The notes under the pieces are model-generated. The model was not told where the DNA came from. It was given only the letters and a program-made list of their open reading frames with translations, and did not search any database. Below, piece after piece: positions 1 to 5,395 of a stretch of 5,478 nt of DNA. The position numbers were made by a program, and so were the translations under genes. This stretch comes from Propionibacteriaceae bacterium (GTDB lineage: Bacteria > Actinomycetota > Actinomycetes > Propionibacteriales > Propionibacteriaceae), in contig JAUMYR010000002.1 in the NCBI GenBank assembly GCA_030528545.1, positions 69,310-74,787 on the forward strand, read 5' to 3'. Position 1 is the first letter of the stretch; each line of letters opens with the position of its first letter.

Positions 1-22
1 CGCGCGTCGGCATGCGCGCGAT

Positions 23-45
23 GGGAAAGTGCGAGAGAGTTTCCC
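23..45 (+). other. Small inverted repeat in the glpX leader
   Basis: GGGAAA (23-28) and TTTCCC (40-45) are perfect complements around an 11-nt purine-rich loop. They lie about 25 nt before the glpX Shine-Dalgarno. The repeat could be a weak hairpin in the glpX leader or the tail of an upstream terminator, since it is followed by TTGT. Positions 1-20 also hold CGCGCG twice (1-6 and 15-20). I saw no convincing promoter in 1-80, and no end of an upstream gene can be identified. Confidence 0.25.
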
Positions 46-67
46 TTGTACTGGTGAGCTTCTGAAC

Positions 68-74
68 AGGGAGG
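68..74 (+). promoter_or_regulatory. Ribosome binding site of glpX
   Basis: AGGGAGG ends 6 nt before the ATG at 81, a near-ideal Shine-Dalgarno at good spacing. It fixes the glpX start at 81 rather than at the later in-frame ATG codons (residues 8 and 19). Confidence 0.8.
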
Positions 75-80
75 TTTTGA

Positions 81-1088
81 ATGACCGACATCACTCGTTT
101 CATGTTGTCCGACCACAATCTAGGCCTAGACCTCATGCGCGCCACCGAGGCCGCGGCCCTCGCCGCCGCCCGCTGGGCTGGCCGCGGTGATAAGGAATCC
201 GGTGACAAGGCGGCCGTCGACGCCATGCGCGCGGTGCTGAACCAGGTGGGGATGCAGGGCACCATCGTCATCGGGGAAGGAGAGAAGGACGAGGCCCCCA
301 TGCTCGGCAACGGCGAAAAGGTGGGCACCGGCTGGGGCCAGCGGATCGATATCGCCGTTGACCCGGTCGATGGCACCCGGTTGCTCGCCCGCGGGTCCCG
401 GAACTCGATAGCCGTGCTGGCGGCCTCGGAGGGCGGCACCATGTACAACCCGCACATGTGTTTCTACATGGACAAGCTCGTGGCCGGGGCGGACGCTGCC
501 GATGCCCTCGATATGGATGCCCCCATCGGGGACAACATCCGGCGAGTGGCCCAGGCCCTCGGCAAGCCCGTACACGAGGTCGTGGTGGCGGTCTTGAACC
601 GTCCCCGCCACGACAACCTCGTCCGCGAGATCCGCGAAGCGGGCGCCGCGACCCGCATGTTCACCGATGGCGATGTCGCTGCCGGTGTCATGGCGGCCAC
701 CCCTGGTATGCCGGTCGACCTGCTGGCTGGCATCGGCGGCAGCCCCGAAGGCGTGGTGCTGGCCTGCGCGATGAAGTGCCTGGGTGGGCGGATCCTCGCG
801 CGGCTGGCCCCGACCACCGAAGAGGAACGGCAGCGCACCATCGACGCCGGTTTCGATCCGTCCCAGATCCTCGATACCAATGCCCTGGTCGCCAGCGACG
901 ACACGCTGTTCGTCGCCACCGGCATCACCGATGGCGACCTGGTCGACGGCGTGCGGTACCGGCCCGATGGCAGCGCCCGCACCAAGTCCGTGGTCATGCG
1001 CTCCAAGTCGGGCACCGTCCGCTATGTCGAGGCCTATCACCACCTAGACAAGATCAATGCCTGGGCCGAGGCCCAAGGGCAGGCATAG
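81..1088 (+). CDS. glpX: Class II fructose-1,6-bisphosphatase (GlpX)
   Basis: Cytosolic metal-dependent sugar phosphatase that hydrolyses fructose 1,6-bisphosphate to fructose 6-phosphate, the committed step of gluconeogenesis. The 335-residue product matches the usual family length. Visible family motifs are the N-terminal RATEAAALAAARWAGRGDK block (about 20-38), DKAAVDAMR (42-50), IGEGEKDEAPML (64-75), DPVDGTR (94-100), KPRHD-like NRPRHD (173-178), DGDVAAG (196-202), GIGGSPEGV (217-225) and ATGIT (279-283). By alignment from memory with E. coli GlpX, the metal ligands D33, E57, D85, E88 and E213 correspond to D42, E66, D94, D97 and E223. The only change is Glu to Asp at position 97, which is common in DPVDGT or DPIDGT versions. 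All catalytic residues therefore look intact. Actinobacteria commonly rely on this class as their main FBPase, so it is probably essential for growth on non-sugar carbon. The start is supported by AGGGAGG. It seems to be transcribed separately from the exporter operon downstream, which has its own promoter-like sequence. Confidence 0.96.
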   Translation: MTDITRFMLSDHNLGLDLMRATEAAALAAARWAGRGDKESGDKAAVDAMRAVLNQVGMQGTIVIGEGEKDEAPMLGNGEKVGTGWGQRIDIAVDPVDGTRLLARGSRNSIAVLAASEGGTMYNPHMCFYMDKLVAGADAADALDMDAPIGDNIRRVAQALGKPVHEVVVAVLNRPRHDNLVREIREAGAATRMFTDGDVAAGVMAATPGMPVDLLAGIGGSPEGVVLACAMKCLGGRILARLAPTTEEERQRTIDAGFDPSQILDTNALVASDDTLFVATGITDGDLVDGVRYRPDGSARTKSVVMRSKSGTVRYVEAYHHLDKINAWAEAQGQA

Positions 1089-1112
1089 CCCACGCGCCCT
1101 GGGGCGGTTGCC

Positions 1113-1141
1113 CTGGCAGAGGCGATCTGCTCCGGCATAAT
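1113..1141 (+). promoter_or_regulatory. Putative sigma70-type promoter of the ABC exporter operon
   Basis: CTGGCA (1113-1118, 4 of 6 matches to TTGACA), then exactly 17 nt, then CATAAT (1136-1141, 5 of 6 matches to TATAAT). It is the most AT-rich short motif in the 94-nt gap between glpX and the exporter ATPase. Predicted transcription start is about 1147-1149, which coincides with the first bases of the strong inverted repeat. Judged by eye only. Confidence 0.45.
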
Positions 1142-1143
1142 TC

Positions 1144-1186
1144 ACGCGCGGGGGAGCCGGCCTTCTTGGTAGGCTCCCCCGCGTGT
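1144..1186 (+). terminator. Strong hairpin: glpX terminator or start-codon-sequestering leader hairpin
   Basis: CGCGGGGGAGCC (1147-1158) pairs perfectly with GGCTCCCCCGCG (1172-1183) around a 13-nt loop. The stem can be lengthened by one G-U, one C-G and one A-U pair to 15 bp (1144-1158 with 1172-1186). No T tract follows the 3' arm. It may be a U-less terminator of glpX, common in high-GC actinobacteria. However, it also contains the GTG at 1183 proposed as the start of the exporter ATPase, and its 5' end lies at the predicted transcription start. It could therefore also act as a 5' leader hairpin. The structure is certain at sequence level; its role is inference. Confidence 0.6.
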
Positions 1187-2106
1187 CCCCGGTGATCTCC
1201 GCTCAAGGCCTCCTGAAGCGCTATGGCGACTTTGTCGCCGTGGCGGGCATCGATTTCGAGGTGGCGGCGGGGGAGTCCTTCGGACTGCTCGGCCCCAATG
1301 GTGCGGGCAAGTCCACGACGATGCGGATGATCGGCGGCACCCTGGAACGATCGGGCGGGCAGCTTCGGGTGCTCGGCCTGGACCCCCAAAGCCACGGCCC
1401 CCAGGTCAGGGCGAGCCTCGGGGTAGTGCCCCAGCAGGACAACCTGGACGAGGAACTGCGCGTCCGAGACAACCTCGTAACCTACGGGCGCTATTTCGGT
1501 TTACCGCGGACCTGGCTTCAGGCCAAGGCTACGGAGTTGCTGGCCTTCGCCAGCCTGAGCGACAAGGCCAACTCCAAAGTTAGGGAGCTCTCCGGCGGGA
1601 TGAAGCGCCGCCTCACCATCGCCCGCGCTCTGATCTCAGAGCCCCGCATCCTGTTGCTGGACGAACCCACCACCGGGCTCGATCCTCAGGCCCGCCACGT
1701 TCTCTGGGACCGCCTATTCCGGCTGAAGGAGGCCGGGGTGACGCTGCTTGTCACGACGCACTTCATGGACGAGGCCGAGCAGCTATGCGACCGTTTGATC
1801 GTCATCGACAAAGGCATCATCATGGCTGAGGGTTCCCCTTCGGAGCTGATTCGCCGTTACGCCGCCAAAGAGGTACTGGAACTGCGTTTCGGAGCCGAAA
1901 GGCACTCCTCGGTGATCGAGCGGCTCGCCGGGATCGGCGAGCGCCAGGAGATCTTGCCCGACCGGGTGCTGGTCTACACCGACTCCGGCGAACCCGCATT
2001 GGAGGAGGTCACCGCCCGGGGGCTCCAGCCGGTCAGTTCCCTGGTGCGGCGCGGTTCCCTTGAGGATGTGTTCCTGCGGCTGACTGGACGGAGCCTCGTT
2101 GACTGA
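1183..2106 (+). CDS. ABC exporter ATP-binding protein, NodI/DrrA type
   Basis: Cytoplasmic ATPase subunit that powers an ABC-2 exporter. The 307-residue product carries the full nucleotide-binding domain: Walker A GPNGAGKS (37-44), Q-loop in VVPQQDNLD (81-89), signature LSGGM (136-140), Walker B ILLLDEP (156-162), D-loop GLD (165-167) and switch histidine H193. The phrase PQQDNLDEELRVRDNL and the run GRYFG (102-106) are typical of the NodI/daunorubicin-resistance subfamily. A C-terminal accessory region of about 80 residues ends with SLEDVFLRLTGR (292-303), the usual tail motif of that group. Substrate cannot be told from sequence; drug, lipid or polysaccharide export are all possible. The start is uncertain. 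GTG at 1183 is inside a strong hairpin and lacks a Shine-Dalgarno, and GTG at 1192 (residue 4) is an equally short alternative, also without one. No start further upstream is available, because a stop lies in frame at 1138. The next gene overlaps its end by 8 nt. Confidence 0.93.
   Translation: MSPVISAQGLLKRYGDFVAVAGIDFEVAAGESFGLLGPNGAGKSTTMRMIGGTLERSGGQLRVLGLDPQSHGPQVRASLGVVPQQDNLDEELRVRDNLVTYGRYFGLPRTWLQAKATELLAFASLSDKANSKVRELSGGMKRRLTIARALISEPRILLLDEPTTGLDPQARHVLWDRLFRLKEAGVTLLVTTHFMDEAEQLCDRLIVIDKGIIMAEGSPSELIRRYAAKEVLELRFGAERHSSVIERLAGIGERQEILPDRVLVYTDSGEPALEEVTARGLQPVSSLVRRGSLEDVFLRLTGRSLVD
2090..2093 (+). promoter_or_regulatory. Ribosome binding site supporting a TTG start of the first permease
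   Basis: GGAG ends 5 nt before the TTG at 2099, inside the end of the ATPase gene. Together with the 8-nt overlap it points to translational coupling and favours TTG 2099 over the in-frame GTG at 2144. Confidence 0.5.
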
Positions 2107-2974
2107 CCACACCCAGCACCGGCACGACCTGGGCTATTCGGAGGTGACCTTCTCCGGGGCGCTGCCCGCTCCCGCGGAGCTGGCCGAGCGGGTCCGCCGC
2201 CGGGGCTGGTGGTATTTCGCCGAGTATGTGTTGTCGGCGATGCGCGCCTGGCTGCTCAGCGCCCTGGTCGGGGCCGTGGGGAACCCGCTGGTCTACCTCC
2301 TGGCCCTCGGCCTCGGGCTCGGCGCCATCGTCGGGGAACGCACCGGAACCGTCGATGGGGTCTCCTACCTGGTCTTCGTCGCCCCCGGGTTGCTGATCTC
2401 CACACTCGTCATGAGCGTCATCGGGGAACTGGGGTACCCGATCCTGGGTGGGTTCAGCTGGAACCGGACCTTCTATGCCGCCCACGCCACACCGCTGCGG
2501 CCCTGGCAGATCGCGCTGGGACACGCCGTGGCCGTCGAGATCCGGTTCGTGGCGCAGTCGGCGATCTTCTATGCCTTGATGCTGGCCTTCGGCGCGAGCC
2601 CGAGCCCATGGGGCTGGCTCACCATCGGGATCGGGGCGCTTACGGCCGCGGCATTCGGCGCTTTGATCATGGCCTTCTCGGCGAGCCGGGAGTCCGCGGG
2701 GGACGGATCCTTCGTGCTCATCCAGCGCTTCGTCGTGATGCCCATGTTCCTTTTCGCCGGTACCTTCTTCCCCTTGGAGGCCATGCCCGGATACCTGCAC
2801 TGGATCGGCTGGGTCTCCCCGATCTGGCACGGTACGCAGCTGTCGCGGCTAGCCAGCTACGGCTCCGCGGTACCGGGATGGCTCGTGGCCGGGCACCTGT
2901 GTTTCCTGGCGGTCATGACCGCTGTGGGCATGTGGCTGGCGATCCGGATCTTCACCCGGAGGCTGACCTCATGA
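2099..2974 (+). CDS. ABC-2 type exporter permease, first of two (NodJ/DrrB-like)
   Basis: Integral inner-membrane subunit expected to form the translocation path with the second permease, driven by the upstream ATPase. The 291-residue product has a roughly 45-residue cytoplasmic N-terminus and about six hydrophobic segments (about 51-77, 89-110, 137-163, 170-194, 208-226 and 260-284). The family signature is clear at 214-250: MPMFLFAGTFFPLEAMP, then HWIGWVSPIWHG. An early block VYLLALGLGLGAIVG (65-79) is nearly matched in the second permease (VLYLLAMGLGVGSLVG), showing that the two are paralogues. The start is TTG at 2099 with GGAG at 2090-2093, overlapping the ATPase stop by 8 nt. Its own stop overlaps the next ATG in an ATGA. 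The 48 or so residues before the first membrane helix carry several basic residues and no signal peptide. Confidence 0.9.
   Translation: MTDHTQHRHDLGYSEVTFSGALPAPAELAERVRRRGWWYFAEYVLSAMRAWLLSALVGAVGNPLVYLLALGLGLGAIVGERTGTVDGVSYLVFVAPGLLISTLVMSVIGELGYPILGGFSWNRTFYAAHATPLRPWQIALGHAVAVEIRFVAQSAIFYALMLAFGASPSPWGWLTIGIGALTAAAFGALIMAFSASRESAGDGSFVLIQRFVVMPMFLFAGTFFPLEAMPGYLHWIGWVSPIWHGTQLSRLASYGSAVPGWLVAGHLCFLAVMTAVGMWLAIRIFTRRLTS
2957..2962 (+). promoter_or_regulatory. Ribosome binding site of the second permease
   Basis: CGGAGG lies 8 nt before the ATG at 2971, within the coding end of the first permease. This decides the start: the reading frame stays open far upstream (from about 2209), but that stretch merely shadows the first permease. 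Confidence 0.65.
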
Positions 2975-3801
2975 GCGAGATCCCCGACCTGGCGAGGCGG
3001 AGGCTGGAAAGGCGCCGCCCCTGGCCCGGGCTCTATTCGGGAAACATCAGGTCGGTCTTCGAGCGGGGCATGACCGTGATCGCGTCCCAGAACTGGACGA
3101 TCGTGCTGTCGGGTTTCTTCGAGCCGGTCCTCTACCTGCTGGCCATGGGTTTGGGAGTGGGCTCCCTGGTGGGTCAGGTCAGCGGCCCCGGCGGATCGGA
3201 GATCAGCTATGCGGCCTATCTCGCCCCCGCCCTGCTAGCCACCTCGGCGATGAACGGCGCCATCTATGACGCCACCTGGAACGTGTTCTGGAAGCTGCGT
3301 TACGCCAAGCTGTACGAGACCATGTTGCAGGCTTCCCTCGGCCCCCTCGACGTCGCACTCGGCGAGATCGGGCTGGCGCTGCTACGCGGGCTGCTCTATT
3401 CCTCGGCCTTCCTGTGCGTGGTGGCGGCCCTGGGGCTGGTCACCTCCTGGTGGGCTTTGCTGATGGTCCCGTGTGCCCTGCTCATCGCGCTGGGATTCGC
3501 CGCGCTGGGTATGGGCGTCACGAGTTTCATCACCAGCTTCCAGCAGATGGACCTGGTGACTTTCGCGCTGCTGCCGATGTTCCTGTTCTCGGCCACGCTC
3601 TACCCGATCACGGTCTACCCGGAGGCGGTGCAGTGGATCATCATGTCCCTGCCGCTGTGGCACGGTGTCGAGCTGATGCGACACCTAGCCGTGGGCCATT
3701 CCGAGGCCATGACCGGAGTCCACGTCGGATATTTCGTGGGGATGACCGTGATCGGGGTGGTGTTCACCACGCTGCGGCTGCGCAAGCTATTCCTGCGCTG
3801 A
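2971..3801 (+). CDS. ABC-2 type exporter permease, second of two (NodJ/DrrB-like)
   Basis: Second integral membrane subunit of the same exporter, 276 residues from the ATG at 2971. The N-terminus is short and basic (ARRRLERRRP, 8-17), followed by about six hydrophobic segments (about 44-67, 79-97, 132-157, 159-186, 195-213 and 252-268). The ABC-2 signature is at 201-237: LPMFLFSATLYPITVYP, then LPLWHG and ELMR. It aligns with the first permease over its whole length, especially at EPVLYLLAMGLGVGSLVG (51-68) and MFLFSATLYP, so the pair arose by duplication. One ATPase gene with two permease genes suggests an ATPase homodimer on a permease heterodimer. The start codon overlaps the stop of the preceding gene (ATGA), so the two are probably translationally coupled. 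The operon ends here: the next gene is on the opposite strand 36 nt away. Confidence 0.92.
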   Translation: MSEIPDLARRRLERRRPWPGLYSGNIRSVFERGMTVIASQNWTIVLSGFFEPVLYLLAMGLGVGSLVGQVSGPGGSEISYAAYLAPALLATSAMNGAIYDATWNVFWKLRYAKLYETMLQASLGPLDVALGEIGLALLRGLLYSSAFLCVVAALGLVTSWWALLMVPCALLIALGFAALGMGVTSFITSFQQMDLVTFALLPMFLFSATLYPITVYPEAVQWIIMSLPLWHGVELMRHLAVGHSEAMTGVHVGYFVGMTVIGVVFTTLRLRKLFLR

Positions 3802-3808
3802 GACCCCT

Positions 3809-3825
3809 CGCGGCGCGCTGCCGCG
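3809..3825. terminator. GC hairpin between convergent genes, possible bidirectional terminator
   Basis: CGCGGC (3809-3814) pairs with GCCGCG (3820-3825) around the 5-nt loop GCGCT. It occupies the 36-nt gap between the stop of the second permease and the stop of the symporter. There is no T tract on either side, so intrinsic termination is uncertain. The position between converging genes is the main support. Confidence 0.35.
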
Positions 3826-3837
3826 GCTTCTGGAGGC

Positions 3838-5193
3838 TCAGGCGTTCTCCAGTTCCTCGACCGGATGGGCAGAGTCATAGCGTCGCTGGTCGAGGATGGC
3901 CTCCCGCTTCGCCACGATGGTCGGAACCAGGGCCTGACCAGCCACGTTGACCGCGGTCCTGCCCATGTCGAGTATGGGGTCGATGGCCAGCAGCAGACCG
4001 ACCCCCTCCAGGGGGAGTCCGAGCGTGGACAGCGTCAGGGTCAGCATCACGACGGCTCCCGTGGTCCCGGCCGTCGCCGCCGAACCCAGCACCGCGACGA
4101 TGACGATGAGCAGGTACTGGGTCAGGCTGAGTTCGAGGCCGAAGAAGTTAGCGACGAAGATCGCCGAGATCGCCGGGAACACCGCCGCGCACCCATCCAT
4201 CTTGGTGGTCGCGCCCAGGGGCAGCGCGAAGGAGGCGTATTCGCCGGGCACTCCGAGATTGCGTTCGCTGACCCGCTGGGTGAGCGGGAGCGTGCCCACC
4301 GAGGAGCGGGAGACGAAGGCCAGCTGGATAGCGGGCCAGGCACCGGAGAAGAACCTGCGCACGCTCAGGCCGTTCAGCTTCAGCAGCAGCGGGTAGAGCC
4401 CGAAGAGCACCACCGCCAGGCCGATGTAGTTCGCCAGCACGAAGGTCCCGAAGGAACCGATCTTGTCCCAGCCGTATTCGAACATTGCGCGTCCGATCAG
4501 ACCGACCGTGCCGAGCGGTGCCAGGCGGATGATCCACCACAGCACCTTCTGGATCACCTCGAGAGCGCTGCGGTTGAACTCCAGGAAAGCTTCGGCGCGC
4601 TCGCCCAGCTTGACCACCGCGATACCGACGGCGAGCGAGATCACTAGCAGCTGGAGCACGTTGAACGAGACGCTGGAGCTGGCACCGGTTTCGGTGACCC
4701 GGGTGGTGATCTCAAGGCCGAAGATGTTGGACGGGATCAGGCCCTGCAGGAAACCCAGCCAGGATCCCTGGCGGCCGGTGTAGGAGGCCGGGGCAGCCAG
4801 CGTCGCCTCGGGCCCGGGCCGCAAGACGAGTCCCGTGGCGATACCGATCAGCACCGAGGCCAGCGCCGTCACCGCGAACCAGATCAGAGTCTGTGCCGCG
4901 AGCCGGGCGGCGTTGGTCACCTGTCGCAGGTTCGCGATGGATGCGATCACCGCGGTCACGATGAGCGGGACCACGATGGTCCGCAGCAGCGCGATATAGC
5001 TGGAGCCCAGGGTCGACAGCGTTGTCATCAGCCAGTTGGGTGAAGACTTCGGGTCACCTCCCAGCCAAGCCGCGACCAGCCCTAGGCAGACTCCGGCGAT
5101 GAGTGAGAGCAAGATCTGAAACCCGAAAGACCTCGCCCAGGCCGGGAACCGACGAGGTGGTGCTGATAGATCGGTCATGACTTGTTCGACCAT
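3838..5193 (-). CDS. Dicarboxylate/amino acid:cation symporter (DAACS family)
   Basis: Secondary uptake transporter of the glutamate transporter homologue fold in the cytoplasmic membrane, 451 residues, normal length. The transport core is recognisable: re-entrant hairpin HP1 SRSSVGTLPLT (295-305), the TM7 motif KMDG (331-334), HP2 around TAGTTGA (374-380) and TM8 DPILDMGRTAVNVAGQ (405-420). By comparison from memory with GltPh, the substrate-binding D394, R397 and N401 correspond to D409, R412 and N416, all kept. The conserved arginine favours an acidic substrate such as a C4-dicarboxylate, glutamate or aspartate. Two sodium-site positions differ: GltPh N310 is K331 and D405 is Q420, so the coupling ion is in doubt. 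The start is ATG 5193 or ATG 5178 (residue 6). Neither has a clear Shine-Dalgarno. The gene stands alone, convergent with the exporter operon and divergent from the tRNA-like element. Cystine transporters of the TcyP branch are a less likely alternative, because they lack the MDG motif. Confidence 0.92.
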   Translation of the reverse strand: MVEQVMTDLSAPPRRFPAWARSFGFQILLSLIAGVCLGLVAAWLGGDPKSSPNWLMTTLSTLGSSYIALLRTIVVPLIVTAVIASIANLRQVTNAARLAAQTLIWFAVTALASVLIGIATGLVLRPGPEATLAAPASYTGRQGSWLGFLQGLIPSNIFGLEITTRVTETGASSSVSFNVLQLLVISLAVGIAVVKLGERAEAFLEFNRSALEVIQKVLWWIIRLAPLGTVGLIGRAMFEYGWDKIGSFGTFVLANYIGLAVVLFGLYPLLLKLNGLSVRRFFSGAWPAIQLAFVSRSSVGTLPLTQRVSERNLGVPGEYASFALPLGATTKMDGCAAVFPAISAIFVANFFGLELSLTQYLLIVIVAVLGSAATAGTTGAVVMLTLTLSTLGLPLEGVGLLLAIDPILDMGRTAVNVAGQALVPTIVAKREAILDQRRYDSAHPVEELENA

Positions 5194-5203
5194 CCAGGAG
5201 CCA

Positions 5204-5232
5204 CGGATATTCCGTTGTTCGCCCAGAGTGAA
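5204..5232 (-). promoter_or_regulatory. Weak candidate promoter of the symporter
   Basis: On the minus strand TTCACT (5232-5227), a 17-nt spacer, then TATCCG (5209-5204). Transcription would start close to 5197, only a few nt before the ATG at 5193. That would make the mRNA almost leaderless and fit the lack of a Shine-Dalgarno. The -10 lacks its final T, so this is a tentative call. Confidence 0.25.
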
Positions 5233-5248
5233 CGCGCCCGGATGTCCC

Positions 5249-5269
5249 AGCGCCGGTTTCCCCGGCGCT
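5249..5269. repeat. Perfect 8-bp inverted repeat, possible operator
   Basis: AGCGCCGG (5249-5256) and CCGGCGCT (5262-5269) are exact inverted copies around TTTCC. The right arm ends on the first T of the TATCCT box, so the repeat would fill the -35 to -10 spacer of a plus-strand promoter. A regulator bound there would block transcription of the tRNA-like element. It also lies about 56 bp upstream of the symporter start. It might instead be a hairpin terminator of something on either strand, but no gene ends nearby. Confidence 0.45.
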
Positions 5270-5274
5270 ATCCT
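5269..5274 (+). promoter_or_regulatory. Putative -10 box upstream of the tRNA-like element
   Basis: TATCCT matches the actinobacterial TAnnnT -10 pattern. Transcription would start at about 5281-5283, roughly 17 nt before the cloverleaf. No good TTGACA-like -35 is visible at 16-19 nt spacing; that space is filled by the inverted repeat. This would suit an activator-dependent or alternative-sigma promoter. Confidence 0.35.
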
Positions 5275-5298
5275 GGTGGTCTCGGCGGAGGACGACCA

Positions 5299-5370
5299 CG
5301 GCGTGTAGTTCAGCAGTAGAACACCGGGCTACATTCCCGGAGGGCGCAGGGGCAGCACCTGCCACGCCGG
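5299..5370 (+). ncRNA. tRNA-like cloverleaf RNA with non-canonical loops, function unknown
   Basis: A full cloverleaf can be drawn with every stem perfectly paired. Acceptor: CGGCGTG (5299-5305) with CACGCCG (5363-5369). D stem: GTTC (5308-5311) with GAAC (5319-5322). Anticodon stem: CCGGG (5324-5328) with CCCGG (5336-5340). T stem: GCAGG (5346-5350) with CCTGC (5358-5362). T8, A14, A21, T33, a 5-nt variable loop ending in C48, and C56 are all as in real tRNAs. The departures are in the loops. The T loop is GGCAGCA instead of TTCRANY. The D loop AGCAGTA has AG where G18G19 is expected. The anticodon loop CTACATT gives ACA with T37, an A34 rarely seen in bacteria. G5370 would be the discriminator, and the next bases are CCCC rather than CCA. 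No terminator follows; a ribosome binding site and ATG come 14-26 nt later. It could be a non-translational tRNA, a tRNA mimic bound by a protein, a cis-acting leader, or a decaying tRNA gene. The intact stems argue against decay. Confidence 0.65.
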
Positions 5371-5383
5371 CCCCGAGGTAGAC

Positions 5384-5390
5384 AAGGAGA
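5384..5390 (+). promoter_or_regulatory. Ribosome binding site of the right-edge gene
   Basis: AAGGAGA ends 5 nt before the ATG at 5396, a near-consensus Shine-Dalgarno. It begins only 14 nt after the end of the tRNA-like fold, so folding or processing of that RNA could affect ribosome access. Confidence 0.75.
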
Positions 5391-5395
5391 GTCTC

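Noticed and set aside
1..20. Repeated CGCGCG blocks as a possible regulatory palindrome
   Set aside because: They are simple GC alternation at the window edge and could belong to a truncated upstream gene; there is not enough context to call anything.
126..1043. Long minus-strand open frame across glpX
   Set aside because: It is a GC-rich antisense shadow of a conserved gene, with His, Gly and Asp-rich composition and no motif or ribosome binding site of its own.
2033..2830. Minus-strand open frame across the exporter genes
   Set aside because: The product is dominated by Gly, Pro, Asp and Arg and lies antisense to membrane-protein coding sequence; no recognisable domain.
2209..2970. Long upstream extension of the second permease frame (about 254 extra codons)
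   Set aside because: It overlaps the clearly conserved first permease in another frame and is very Arg and Gly rich with no membrane segments. The ATG at 2971 with CGGAGG is the proper start.
3865..4647. Plus-strand open frame across the symporter
   Set aside because: It is a charged low-complexity shadow antisense to the transport core whose HP1, TM7 and TM8 motifs are certain.
5299..5370. Ordinary tRNA-Cys with anticodon ACA
   Set aside because: Bacterial tRNA-Cys uses GCA. Here A34, T37, the missing G18 and the GG in place of T54T55 are all atypical, so I list a tRNA-like ncRNA rather than a named tRNA.
5281..5395. T-box or other known riboswitch upstream of the right-edge gene
   Set aside because: No T-box sequence or specifier-loop layout is seen. 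The fold is a closed cloverleaf rather than a leader that reads a tRNA.
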